64,000 nt of DNA from Ustilago trichophora (Eukaryota; Basidiomycota; Ustilaginomycetes; Ustilaginales; Ustilaginaceae). A model generated the notes under the pieces. The model did no database searches and was not told where the DNA came from. It was given only the letters and a program-made list of their open reading frames with translations. Positions 10,064-18,995 of the stretch are shown here, one piece after another. The translations under genes and the position numbers were made by a program. The stretch spans positions 930,001-994,000 of the forward strand of contig OOIN01000001.1 of the NCBI GenBank assembly GCA_900323505.1, read 5' to 3'. Within the stretch, counting starts at the first letter, position 1; every line of letters begins with the position of its first letter.

Positions 10064-10525
10064 CTAGTCATCCGTAGGAGGTTGTTTGGGGAGCGGGAAT
10101 GCCGGTCCATCAGGATGACATTGGAGCGCACCGCCAGGTAGGGCTCTACCGTCAGGTTTCACAAATGCTATGCCAGCGCAGTTGTTTTGACCTGGAATTT
10201 GATTCACAAAATCCACTTCCAAAGTCTTGTCTCCCCAGCTCGCCGTTTTGATGATGGCAGGGTCAAAATTTGCATTTGGGATTAGCGCAAACGCCTTTCC
10301 GTCGTGCGACTGATAGCCCTGGAAGTCTGAGTCCTCGCCTATCTCTCCGAAAAAGCCTGGGTAGGCTATGAAGCATCCATATTTGCTGTTGACCTTAGCA
10401 CCGCCACGTTTGCAGTAGGCGTTGAAGTTGTCGGTGGCCGTGTCCTGCAGCCAGATATAAGCGGCAACGTCGCCAGCGGCGAAGATGGCAACAGAAGCAG
10501 CGACTAAGGCTGCTTGGAGCTTCAT
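10064..10525 (-). CDS. Small secreted cysteine-containing protein, candidate effector (copy B)
   Basis: A 153-residue protein with a clear N-terminal signal peptide (MKLQAALVAASVAIFAAGDV, cleavage likely near residue 22). It has no later membrane segment and four cysteines in the mature part (about 38, 51, 116 and 136), which could form two disulfides. The C-terminus is proline-rich (DGPAFPLPKQPPTDD). I chose the ATG at 10525, not the far upstream in-frame ATG at 10786, for two reasons: it begins the signal peptide, and a TATAAA (minus strand, 10616-10621) lies 91 nt upstream of it. I recognise no named family. Size, secretion, duplication and proximity to transposon debris fit a plant-interaction effector of smut fungi, but this is inference. 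Confidence 0.85.
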   Translation of the reverse strand: MKLQAALVAASVAIFAAGDVAAYIWLQDTATDNFNAYCKRGGAKVNSKYGCFIAYPGFFGEIGEDSDFQGYQSHDGKAFALIPNANFDPAIIKTASWGDKTLEVDFVNQIPGQNNCAGIAFVKPDGRALPGGALQCHPDGPAFPLPKQPPTDD

Positions 10526-10615
10526 AATGAACTTGGAGAAAGAGACTGCAGTGGAAGAGTGTGAAGTGTGACAAGTGTGAGAGCCGATGGAGGAGGCAAC
10601 GAGAACGATGCTCTC

Positions 10616-10621
10616 TTTATA
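10616..10621 (-). promoter_or_regulatory. TATA box of secreted-protein gene copy B
   Basis: GGGTATAAAGAG reads on the minus strand 91 nt upstream of the start codon. The aligned position in copy A reads GATGTAAAGAC. Confidence 0.6.
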
Positions 10622-10825
10622 CCCTACACTCAGGACCCAACCGCTCCACCAGCAGCAAGTCTGGCCTTCTGAAGATTGAACGAATCTCTGGACACACCAT
10701 GTAAGTTGTGGCTGTGTATTGGGACAAGGCTTGAATCCGCTCGCAAGCACGCAGTTTATGAATGCGTCCCCTCCAAGTCGCCACACGGTGTCACAAAATA
10801 CGGTGGGTCAGCGCTTTTTTTCTTG

Positions 10826-11166
10826 ATGGGGCCGAGGTCTCACAATGGCCCCATTTTCTCGCATTGCCCGTGTGGGTACACTGATCGGTCACTGTACAAG
10901 AAGAGCAGGGAGCCGGCCGAAACATCTCTGAAAGAGTGGGGATCTCTCACAGACCCACACAACACCCACCGATGGCTGAGCCTTTGGCCACAGCCTTTGT
11001 CCACGAAAGACTCAAGAGTGTCGCACGAGGCATCACTCCCACTCACCACCTTCGTCGGCTTCACTACAGGCTCATCACACATCGTTGCTAGCTACAACCA
11101 CAAGATCTGAAGCAGCATCGTCGGAACTCCCCCTCTGCTGTTCAACGACCCGTTTTCACAGGTAAG
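10826..11166. other. Spacer between the duplication and the transposon remnant
   Basis: No gene, RNA or repeat is recognisable in these roughly 340 bases. Confidence 0.5.
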
Positions 11167-11894
11167 ATGCCTTCTCTTCCTGTCACTCGCTGCTTCGCCT
11201 GGATCCCAGAAGATAAGGTTGGCCTTGTCGAACGCGATCAGCTTGAACCAGAGCAGCTGGTCGAGCTTCGCAACCCGGAGTCAAGGGTCTCGAAGGCGCC
11301 TGATCGCTCTTCTCGATTCACTCTAGAAGATTGAAAACTCGCCTTGGTCCAGGACGCTGCAGTCGTGCAGAAATGCGATTTCAGAAAGGCAATACCTAAC
11401 ATCGCGCCCTTACGCAAATTTGGCTGGCCTACGTTGCCATAAGAGTACGTGCCACGGGCGACTTCGAACTCAACGCGGCTCTCTTAACTCACTTGCATCA
11501 CCTGATCGAGTTGGACTACCTCTGCACTTGGCGTGCTGTCACCAACTACCATTCAGCGGTCTGCCGACAACGCTTTGGCACGGCTACAGCACAGGAGTGG
11601 GCCTTGCACGATGCTCACATTGGCTGTCTGGTCCTTTACCCGTTCCTCAAACAGAACAGCCCCGCTTTGTCGGCTCATCGTGGTGTGCGCAGCTCTGGGT
11701 CACGCCCTCAGCCCTCCTCTTCGCGGCAAACTGCTCGTGCCGCACGTACCGGTAAGGACAAAGCATCAAAGGTGTGCCGTCGCTTCAATGCAGGCGTTAG
11801 CTGCTCTGGATGCTCAAGAACCCATGTCTGCATAAATTGCCGCGGTCAGCACGCTCTGCAATCGTGCACCGAGCTGAAAAGCTCCGATAACTAG
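11167..11894 (+). pseudogene. Decayed gag-like protein of a transposable element
   Basis: A reading frame begins at ATG 11167 (MPSLPVTRCFAWIPEDKVGL) and hits TGA at 11332-11334. The same frame continues as coding-like sequence (LALVQDAAVVQKCDFRKAIP). A one-base frameshift near 11411-11416 moves it into the frame read as LTQIWLAYVAIRVRATGDFE, which runs to TAG at 11892-11894. The C-terminal part has CRRFNAGVSC and then CINCRGQHALQSC, a C-x2-C-x3-H-x4-C zinc-knuckle-like motif typical of nucleic-acid-binding gag-type proteins of fungal retroelements (DIRS/tyrosine-recombinase or LTR type). No reverse transcriptase, recombinase or integrase is visible nearby. Element class is therefore not assigned; the broken state is seen directly. 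Confidence 0.65.
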
Positions 11895-12830
11895 CTCAAC
11901 TTGATCAAAAAAAAATCCTCTTCATGGTGAGTACATCTTCTCACTCAGGCGACATGCCTCGGCCCGAGCCTGTGCTGCCCATAACAGCACCTCTTCAACT
12001 TGCGCAGCTCCCAATAGCGTCACACAGGTCTGAGCTACCCTCAGCACCTTCCTCAGCTTGCGCAGCTCACACTAGCGCCACACAGGTCTGAGCTACCCTC
12101 AGCACCTTCCTCACAGCCCGTGCCGCTCCCAGCAGCACCACCATCATGGCAAGCACGGCCCCAAACAGTGCCTCGTCGCTTCCTAGACGACATCGCCCCC
12201 CGGGCATTCTTTGTCGACATGTCGTCTGACCACGCAATCAGCCTTTTAATTTTTCTGCTGACAGGAATTTTGCAACAGCTTGAGGACGCATCCTGCTGCT
12301 CAACGGTTTGCAGCGACAGCAAGACGATAGGTTGAAATCTTCATCGGGCCTTCATCCTCCGTGGTGTCTGCCCTAAAGTACGCGAAGAATCCTGGGTCGA
12401 GAACTACATCGTCCTTGAGAGGAGCTCGTTTGTCCATCAACGATCCCATGTCTGTTATGCCCGATCATGCTTGTCTTGTGCGGCCAAAAAAAAATCCCTT
12501 TGTCCCCGCTCCACCTTGAGCGTTGTTCAGCAAACAAATTTGAGGCGCGAAATTTGGCGGAGCAGAGTTTGACAGCTTCGACAAACGCGAAACGCTGCAT
12601 GGGCAGTGTGTCCAACACAAAGGAACCGCCCTCTCGTTTGCTCTGCTGCCAGCCTTCAGCGTAGCCGCCTGCCTCACTACTGCACTTACTTCCCCTTTGA
12701 AGGAGGTCCTTGTCAGCCAGCTATCAGGATGCCGAAATGCAACGGGGTGCAGCTTGGATTGGGTCGGTGGCATACTGGCGTGCATAGCATAACTGAGGGG
12801 GTCCAAGCGTGAATCATTTCGCTGATCTGT
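11895..12830 (+). mobile_element. Probable non-gag part of the same transposon remnant
   Basis: The sequence after the gag-like frame translates to proline/alanine/serine-rich fragments broken by stops. It holds a 58-bp direct repeat and has no intact gene. Two A-tracts (11909-11915 and 12485-12493) lie within it. Assignment to the element rests only on position and decay, so the right boundary is uncertain. Confidence 0.35.
11999..12114 (+). repeat. Two tandem copies of a 58-bp unit
   Basis: Units at 11999-12056 and 12057-12114 share CTTGCGCAGCTC, a variable middle, then CACACAGGTCTGAGCTACCC and TCAGCACCTTCCTCA. They differ at only a few positions. Confidence 0.9.
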
Positions 12831-13068
12831 CATTTCCCTGATCGGCTTTGCATGAATAAGTGACAGCTTCCTTGCTATCAGCGGTTGATGAGGAGCCCTT
12901 TATTTACTTGTTCTTGGGACTGTACTTGGAGGTCTGGTCGAAACTTGCTGCGAATTTGTCGGATTCGTGATCAAAGACCAAGTGGCTATCGAAACTCCAT
13001 GAAGAATATATACAGGGGGTGACACCTTGCAGACCGACCATCGCCCATCACACCATCCTTCATCCATC

Positions 13069-13824
13069 ATGACTGAAATCTCCTCAAGACCCAATACTTC
13101 CACACCCTCGAGCGCGGAGGACGAAGCCCTCCGATTGTCGCTAACCTATCTGTCTCTGTCCGCCACTATACACCGACAGCCTCCGCCCGAGCTTCCTCAC
13201 GGATCGGACCAAGATTCTCCCGCTTCTTCTTCATCTTCCTCGCCTTCGTCTCCAAGCTCTTGGGTTGACTTGCTCCCCGTCTCGATATCCGACATTGATA
13301 GACCGGCCATTCACCGCACTAGCACCGGCAACAGCTCATCCACAAGGAAGAAGAATGGTGTTCGTGCAGGACTGGCAAACCTTTCCAATCCACCTTCTCC
13401 CTTCGGCTGCCAGCTTGGCACTCCCATCGCAACACCCACTCCCCGCATTCCAGCCCCATATCAGCACCGACATCAGTACGACTACTTCACAATGCGCCCG
13501 ACCCCCCACGAGCTTTCCGTCGAGAACGACAACCTACCCCAGGCTGATCCGGAAGAAGTGTACGATACCCTTCTCTCCGCTTTAACCTCGGTCAAAAATT
13601 TGGCTGTAGAATGGGCTAAGATCGCAGCACACGTGATCACGAATGGAGGAAGGAAAAGTTTGGAGGGGCAACTGGTGAAGGTAGGATTGGTGCTGGTGGT
13701 GTGTGTCAGGCCGAGTTGGGTGTTAGGAACGATGAATTGGTCATTAGGGGTCTTGAGGGATCCGTGGAGATTGTACCACCATTCGGTGTATGCTTTTGTG
13801 ATTGGGAAGGTTTTAGTTTCCTAA
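13069..13824 (+). CDS. Hypothetical protein, serine-rich N-terminus
   Basis: The predicted product has 251 residues from the ATG at 13069 (CATCATGAC context). An in-frame ATG at 13027 lies upstream, but a TATA-like GAATATATACAG at about 13003-13014 is closer to the leader expected for 13069. The first 120 residues are Ser/Pro-rich and probably disordered. A more ordered helical segment around LPQADPEEVYDTLLSALTSV follows, then a hydrophobic stretch (GQLVKVGLVLVVCVRPSWVL) that could be a membrane segment. I recognise no family. It ends 60 nt from the 3' end of the convergent APN1 gene, so their 3' UTRs probably overlap. It may be smut-specific. Confidence 0.6.
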   Translation: MTEISSRPNTSTPSSAEDEALRLSLTYLSLSATIHRQPPPELPHGSDQDSPASSSSSSPSSPSSWVDLLPVSISDIDRPAIHRTSTGNSSSTRKKNGVRAGLANLSNPPSPFGCQLGTPIATPTPRIPAPYQHRHQYDYFTMRPTPHELSVENDNLPQADPEEVYDTLLSALTSVKNLAVEWAKIAAHVITNGGRKSLEGQLVKVGLVLVVCVRPSWVLGTMNWSLGVLRDPWRLYHHSVYAFVIGKVLVS

Positions 13825-13884
13825 TAGAGTACAGCTTGTGATGTGGGTATACAAGTGCAAGTCTACTGTGCAATTGTGATTCAA

Positions 13885-15540
13885 TCATTCCTCGGAGCTG
13901 AGATCGCTCTCTTCTTCATCCTCGCTCGCTTTCTTGTTTGCTTTGTTCTTTCCGACAGCCGCTTTCTTGGATGCCTTGTTGCCTTTTTTACTGGCATGCA
14001 AATTCTCGGCCTCCTCCACCACCCGATCGGCCTTCTCTAGCCACTCCTCGGCCTCCTTCCACTGCTGCCATTTGGTCCCTCTCAACGAGTACAGCGCTTG
14101 GATCTGATAGCTCCATACTTGATGCATCTTTTTCGTCGCTTCTTTGGCGGGGTATGCCGCCATGGCGTTGCCCAGCGCCGGCGTCTCCAAGATGAGAGGG
14201 ATTCCATGCCACCTTTCGTCATTGATGATGCTCCAAAATCCACCCAAGCCTATGTGGCCTCGTCCGATATTGGCGTGCCTGTCGCGCTTGCAACCGAGAG
14301 CGAATTTCGAGTCGTTCAAGTGGAAGGCTCGAACGTTCTCCCATCCGACGGTGGAATCGATGAGTGAGGTGAAGGAAGAATACGTGGCAGGCGTGATAAA
14401 GTCGTACCCGGCAGCAAAGGCGTGGCAAGTATCGATGCAGACTCCGACCCTGCTCTTGTCAGTGACATGCGATAGCATCGCTGCCAGGTCGTGTAGGGAT
14501 GATCCAAGGATAGTATCGTTCTTGGAACCAGCCATGTTCTCGATCAGAATCACTACAGAGCCAGTTTGCGCGTGAGCTCGATTGATGTAGGATGCGACTA
14601 GAGCACAGGCTTCGGCTTTGGCTGCTCGAACTTCGGACAGCGGTGCTACATCTAGCAGATCCTCACCTGTGGCAGAGGCAGCGGTCATCGAGCCAGGGTG
14701 GAAGTTGAACAGGCGGATACCGAGCTGCTCGCATCGCTGCAGGTCGTCTATAAAGGCTTCGAATGACTTCTCCCGCTTCTCGAGCTCCGGATTGGCAAGG
14801 TTGACCAAGTAACAGCCGTGAGGTACGACATAGCCGTATCCTTCACCCTGACCGTTGTCTTTGATTTCGCCACTGATACCCCCCTCCTTCTTGACTCTGC
14901 TGTGGGACCGCGGCATGAAGTCATGTTGCACAACACGCTCCCTGAAACTCTCAACCGAGGTGGAGGGGATAGGATTCGACGCCCACTGCATCTTGGGCCG
15001 GACAAAGCAGGAAAATGCATTACCTCCTATTCTGAGTGCGTTGAGAGGAGCATTCTCAACCCCGCCTGCAGAGCTGATGTGGGCGCCGATGAACAAGCCG
15101 CTCCCCCTTCTGTCGCCGTTTTGTTGTGTGCCATTGACGTGGGGAGGTGGCCGTGGAGGAAAAATCTCATCTTGTGCTTCTGCTTCCTTCTTCGTCCGTC
15201 TCTTCTTCGTTGCAGTGGGTTTCACGTCGGCGGAGGTATCGTCGATGGGCTCTGGCTTGATGACAGGGGCGTCATCATCGGTTCTTATTGTAGGTTTGCC
15301 TCGCGAGGTACGAGACTGGGAAGGGGTGTCATTGGCAGCGGTATCTGGCTCCGACTTGATCCGTGGTCGCTTGGGCCGTGGCTCTGAGGTTGACGAGGTA
15401 GAACAAGCTGATGAGCTTGAAAGTGAGGCTCGTTGCGGGTAAGGAACGCTGGTTGGAATCGATCTTCGACTACTTCTTCTCAGCGTGGACGAGGAAACCG
15501 CCTCGACTGCCGAAGCTAGGGCCTTTGATCTTGGCGGCAT
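13885..15540 (-). CDS. APN1: AP endonuclease, endonuclease IV family
   Basis: Cleaves DNA 5' of abasic sites and repairs 3'-blocked ends in base-excision repair. The 551-residue protein has a disordered basic N-terminus of about 145 residues with a nuclear-signal-like RPKRPRIKSEP. The endonuclease IV TIM barrel follows, with all the landmark metal-binding blocks: LFIGAHISSAGG (about 149), FHPGS, ILIENMAGS, CIDTCHAFAAGYD, HLNDSK, DRHANIGRGHIG and ILETPALG. The tail is Lys-rich (KKGNKASKKAAVGKNKANKK) and ends acidic, also consistent with nuclear targeting. It is longer than yeast Apn1 because of these tails. It is convergent with the hypothetical gene ending at 13824. Confidence 0.95.
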   Translation of the reverse strand: MPPRSKALASAVEAVSSSTLRRSSRRSIPTSVPYPQRASLSSSSACSTSSTSEPRPKRPRIKSEPDTAANDTPSQSRTSRGKPTIRTDDDAPVIKPEPIDDTSADVKPTATKKRRTKKEAEAQDEIFPPRPPPHVNGTQQNGDRRGSGLFIGAHISSAGGVENAPLNALRIGGNAFSCFVRPKMQWASNPIPSTSVESFRERVVQHDFMPRSHSRVKKEGGISGEIKDNGQGEGYGYVVPHGCYLVNLANPELEKREKSFEAFIDDLQRCEQLGIRLFNFHPGSMTAASATGEDLLDVAPLSEVRAAKAEACALVASYINRAHAQTGSVVILIENMAGSKNDTILGSSLHDLAAMLSHVTDKSRVGVCIDTCHAFAAGYDFITPATYSSFTSLIDSTVGWENVRAFHLNDSKFALGCKRDRHANIGRGHIGLGGFWSIINDERWHGIPLILETPALGNAMAAYPAKEATKKMHQVWSYQIQALYSLRGTKWQQWKEAEEWLEKADRVVEEAENLHASKKGNKASKKAAVGKNKANKKASEDEEESDLSSEE

Positions 15541-16230
15541 GTCGTTGCGGGTAGAACCTCTTGTGGGTACGGTGGGGTTTCAAGCTATTTAATGGCTCAG
15601 GTAGGTTTGCAAGGTGGCAAAGTAGTTGAGTGAAACAGGTAGCAAACAAGGAAGGGAAGAAGCACGTCTGGCTGTGGCTCGATGATCGATGTAGATTCGA
15701 AAGAGAGACGCGACGAGAAAATCTAAGTTACACGTGCGGGTGGGCCCGTCCAGCCACATGGCGGCTGCAAGTGTAAGCAACGGCTGTCCAGGGTTGTTGG
15801 TGGAGGGAAGCCACTTTTCTGTCGGATCTCGGGCACGCGTCAGTCCCGATAAAAGAAGCCATGGCTTAACATTCAGATTATTTCGCAGCCTATCGAACAG
15901 TGCGATCTGAAAAGCTCTGCCATCGGGGTCTCAACCTCCCCGAAACGGATCCCAAAAGAGCAATCCTCGGGCAGAAGCAGGCAGCGATGGGAACATTGAC
16001 AAGCCATGCAGGGGGACGAGTCTCCAAAGAGAACCACCTGTGCCAAGGCCGGACGGCGGAGTTGTTGAAAAATCAATCTCTCAAAGGAAATGTAGGTGTT
16101 TTTTGTGCCAAGCGTCCGCCAAGAAAAAGGCCAAGGAGAAAGCCTCGCTTGCCTCGCAGTAATTCCACCTTTTCTGCTGCTGCCAGGCAGATGGGTGTAG
16201 GATGCAATTTTATGCCAAGACTCGCGACTG

Positions 16231-16262
<32 letters not shown>

Positions 16263-17435
16263 CGGATTTTTGGCTCTCTTTGTCAAACAGTGCGCCGCCA
16301 AGCCTCGCTCGCGCTTGCTAGGAAAAGAGGGAAGCTGTGTTTTGCCAAGAAAGAAGAAGTAGAAGAAGAAGAGGTCGAGGAACGACGTGCGACGCTGCTT
16401 CTCCTACTCTAGGAGAGAATGTGTGCATTGCAGTGTGCTGGAGACGACTGAAAATGATGCCAAGCCCAGGATCGTCCCTGGTGAAAGAGACGACCCTCGC
16501 CCCGAGGGTTGACAGCAGTCGTGGAGAGATGATGGCGACCGCTAAGTCAAGACAAGAGGGAAGCATAGTCGTTGTGTTGCGAAATCAATTGCAGGGTTGA
16601 GAGTTGAAGGCTTCAACCAGTTGCGGCAGGAGAGCTCGTTCTTTTGGCAGCCAGCAGCTTCGGACAGGCGACGGCGCCAAGCTTTTACCACATCGGCATT
16701 TGTCTATCTCGCTGCAGTCACCCAACTGCTACCCTGGGCACGTTACCATCCCTGAATCCAATCCTACGCCACACGATGCCCTGTCGATCCGAACCATGCT
16801 CTCTTCATTGATGCATCATCTGCGGAGGCGGAGAATCTTCTCCCACATCATTACGCATTTCGACCTTTCCCGAAATACAGAAGCCATCACAACAGCCCGC
16901 CAGCATTACGATCATCGCAACAAGACGACGACGGCATCAACAGCAACAACAACGGCACCCAAGGCACTGGAGACTGTGGAGAAAAGAGAAAAGCCTCCTT
17001 GCCGATCCAGGGCGAACACGCGTGCGACGGGAATGCAACCCCAAGACCAGCCTTGGTTTGTGTAATGTCTTGTCTTCCCCCCCTATCTTGGAGGAGTGCT
17101 GTGTTGATGTAGTCAGACATCGGATCTTGGCGTCCTGGAGAGATTGCTAGCGAGTTGGAGAGTATGGCATGTGTTGATTAGTGCCCTTTTGCTATTCTTG
17201 GCGTAACGAGCACACAGCCTCGAGTTCTCCCGACCCATCTCCGTCCGAACTTGAGACTGGATCTGAACCGCACTTTGGGATCGAGTATATTACCCCTCGA
17301 CCGTTTCTCTGCAATCCTTGAGAATCCTTCCCTTTCGATATCCTTTTCCTCTTCTTTTCCTTTCTCGACCTCTTCTACATATACCAGACTCGTACAATCT
17401 CGAGTCGTCAGAAGGAACAGTACACCATCCTCATC
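15541..17435. other. 1.9-kb spacer between APN1 and the GPI-protein gene
   Basis: No supported gene. It contains a 30-T run (16233-16262), a GAA/GAG-rich patch (about 16347-16383) and a CA-rich patch (about 16885-16975). The last 150 nt before 17436 are CT-rich with a TATATT at about 17287, consistent with a promoter and 5' leader for the downstream secreted-protein gene. Confidence 0.5.
16233..16262 (+). repeat. Poly-T run of 30
   Basis: Thirty uninterrupted T lie in the spacer. They could be the reverse of a retroposed poly-A tail or simple slippage; no flanking element is recognisable. Confidence 0.95.
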
Positions 17436-18671
17436 ATGACCAAGATCTCTCTCACCGCGGCGCTCGTATCCGCCTTGCTGGTCAGCAGTGTTTCTGCCCA
17501 ACAGCCGACAGGCACATCTGGTGGCAACGGCCCCGACCCTCGTGCTACCACCGACTTGAACCGCAACCAGCCTACCAAGTCGTGGACTCAGTGGCAGCCC
17601 AAGGCGACTTACGCCTTTTCCCAGCTTCCTGACCAGTACATGGGTGCCAACCGTATCGAGTCTGGCGAGGGTGGCACTCCTGGTGGAGAGCCTCAGTCGG
17701 GATACAACACGTGTGCACGCAACACCTGGAATCAGGACTCCAAGTGTCAGACTGCTTGGATCAACTCTCTGGAAGACTTCTGTCTGTGGGGTCCTGCAGA
17801 GTACGGAACCGTCGGAGAGAAGGAGAGGTCCGGTGTCGCCTACTGTACCACTGACAAGCACGGTACCCGTCTTATTCCCGATGGTACCATCACTGGTGCC
17901 CACTTTGTGAGGACGAGGGACTACGTCCAGGTCACCGGTGTAGGTGACTTTACCAGCATCTTGATCCCCGAAGGTGACGATGGAGGAGAGTTCGACCCTC
18001 ACGGAGCTGATGACTTGGGTAACCCCATCGGTGGTATTGTTTACACCACTGCCAACCCTGCCTCCAACGGCGAGCCATGGTTTGTCAGCGAGTGGACCAA
18101 CTTCATGTCGTACAACCAGTTCTGTCTGCGTGCCTGTTGGGGTGAGCGTGCAGCTGCCCAGTGCGAGCACATCTACGACGTCATGGGTTGTCGATGGAAC
18201 ATCCCCGCCAACTACGATGCTGGCGTCTTTGAGACCTGCGACGGTGCCGTTGGCCAGCTCCAAGGTATCTACGGCTCTTCGACCTTCCGTCAGGGTGATC
18301 CCGTAACCCCAACTGCCCACCCAGCTCCTTCCAGCAGCAACTGCTCCACCCAGAGGACCATCAGCCACGGTCTCCTAGCCGTCTCGGCCTCCCAGAGCTC
18401 CAGCGCCTCCTCCTCGGCAGCTTCCAGCTCGGCCACCGGCGCCACCGCCTCCTCATCCGGCACCTCGAGCATGACCAGATCCGTCAACGGCGCCGCTGCA
18501 AGCAACCCGAGCTCGCCTGGCTCCAGCTCCAACTCCAACACCAGCGGCAGCGGCAGCTCTGGAAGCACAAGCACAAACCAGAACAACGCAGCATCCGGAG
18601 CTAGCTCCCTCACCGTCTCGGCTGGTCTCGCTGGTCTCTTCGCCATCGGCGCCGCCGCTTTCGCTCTTTGA
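17436..18671 (+). CDS. Secreted GPI-anchored glycoprotein (macrophage-activating-glycoprotein-like)
   Basis: A 411-residue protein with a signal peptide (MTKISLTAALVSALLVSSVSA). The globular ectodomain covers about residues 22-290 and has many cysteines and conserved-looking blocks (CARNTWNQDSKCQTAWINS, EDFCLWGP, YCTTDKHGTRLIPDG, EWTNFMSYNQFCLRACWG, CEHIYDVMGCRWNIPANYD). A Ser/Thr-rich stalk follows, probably heavily O-glycosylated. The C-terminus is hydrophobic (SAGLAGLFAIGAAAFAL) after small residues, typical of a GPI-attachment signal. Basidiomycete proteins of this layout are often annotated as macrophage-activating glycoprotein; I use that name from memory and with caution. The expected site is the plasma membrane or cell wall. 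The biochemical role is unknown. It is convergent with IPI3. Confidence 0.8.
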   Translation: MTKISLTAALVSALLVSSVSAQQPTGTSGGNGPDPRATTDLNRNQPTKSWTQWQPKATYAFSQLPDQYMGANRIESGEGGTPGGEPQSGYNTCARNTWNQDSKCQTAWINSLEDFCLWGPAEYGTVGEKERSGVAYCTTDKHGTRLIPDGTITGAHFVRTRDYVQVTGVGDFTSILIPEGDDGGEFDPHGADDLGNPIGGIVYTTANPASNGEPWFVSEWTNFMSYNQFCLRACWGERAAAQCEHIYDVMGCRWNIPANYDAGVFETCDGAVGQLQGIYGSSTFRQGDPVTPTAHPAPSSSNCSTQRTISHGLLAVSASQSSSASSSAASSSATGATASSSGTSSMTRSVNGAAASNPSSPGSSSNSNTSGSGSSGSTSTNQNNAASGASSLTVSAGLAGLFAIGAAAFAL

Positions 18672-18995
18672 ACTTTTGCCTCTGCAACACGTCGCATAGC
18701 ACACACACACACATATAGCTTGCTCCGATCTCGAACTAGTAAATAGCTCCTGTTTCCCTCCGCATCCCATTCGCTTTCTCGCATGGACATTTTTAACCTC
18801 TTTCCTGTTCGTCTTTATCGTGGAAATTTCACCATCATTCGTCTCACTTTCTCGTCAGGTCTGTAGTGATTTGAGCTTGCAGTCATGATTCTGTGGAATG
18901 CGACCACCCGGACCGAGGTCGTTGGTAGAAGCTTCAAATTGTGCCCGTACCCAAAAGCGCATACGCATTACATCGATCGAATGGGTTCGGTTGCA
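18672..18995. other. Convergent 3' spacer
   Basis: Contains the 3' untranslated ends of the GPI-protein gene and IPI3, with a (CA) run at about 18700-18712. Nothing else is seen. Confidence 0.6.

Larger units (their letters stand above)
9479..10825. repeat. Tandem duplication, copy B (about 1.35 kb)
   Basis: The second unit of the direct repeat. Relative to copy A it contains about 260 extra bases between roughly 9520 and 9785. It then matches through the non-coding segment, the coding region, the leader and the upstream segment ending near GTCACAAAATACGG (about 10790-10804; copy A has GTCACAAAATGCGG). Boundaries are approximate. Confidence 0.75.

Noticed and set aside
16604..17065. 153-codon frame upstream of the GPI-protein gene
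   Set aside because: Composition looks random and low-complexity (Thr/Arg/His-rich), with no domain and no start context; more likely spacer.
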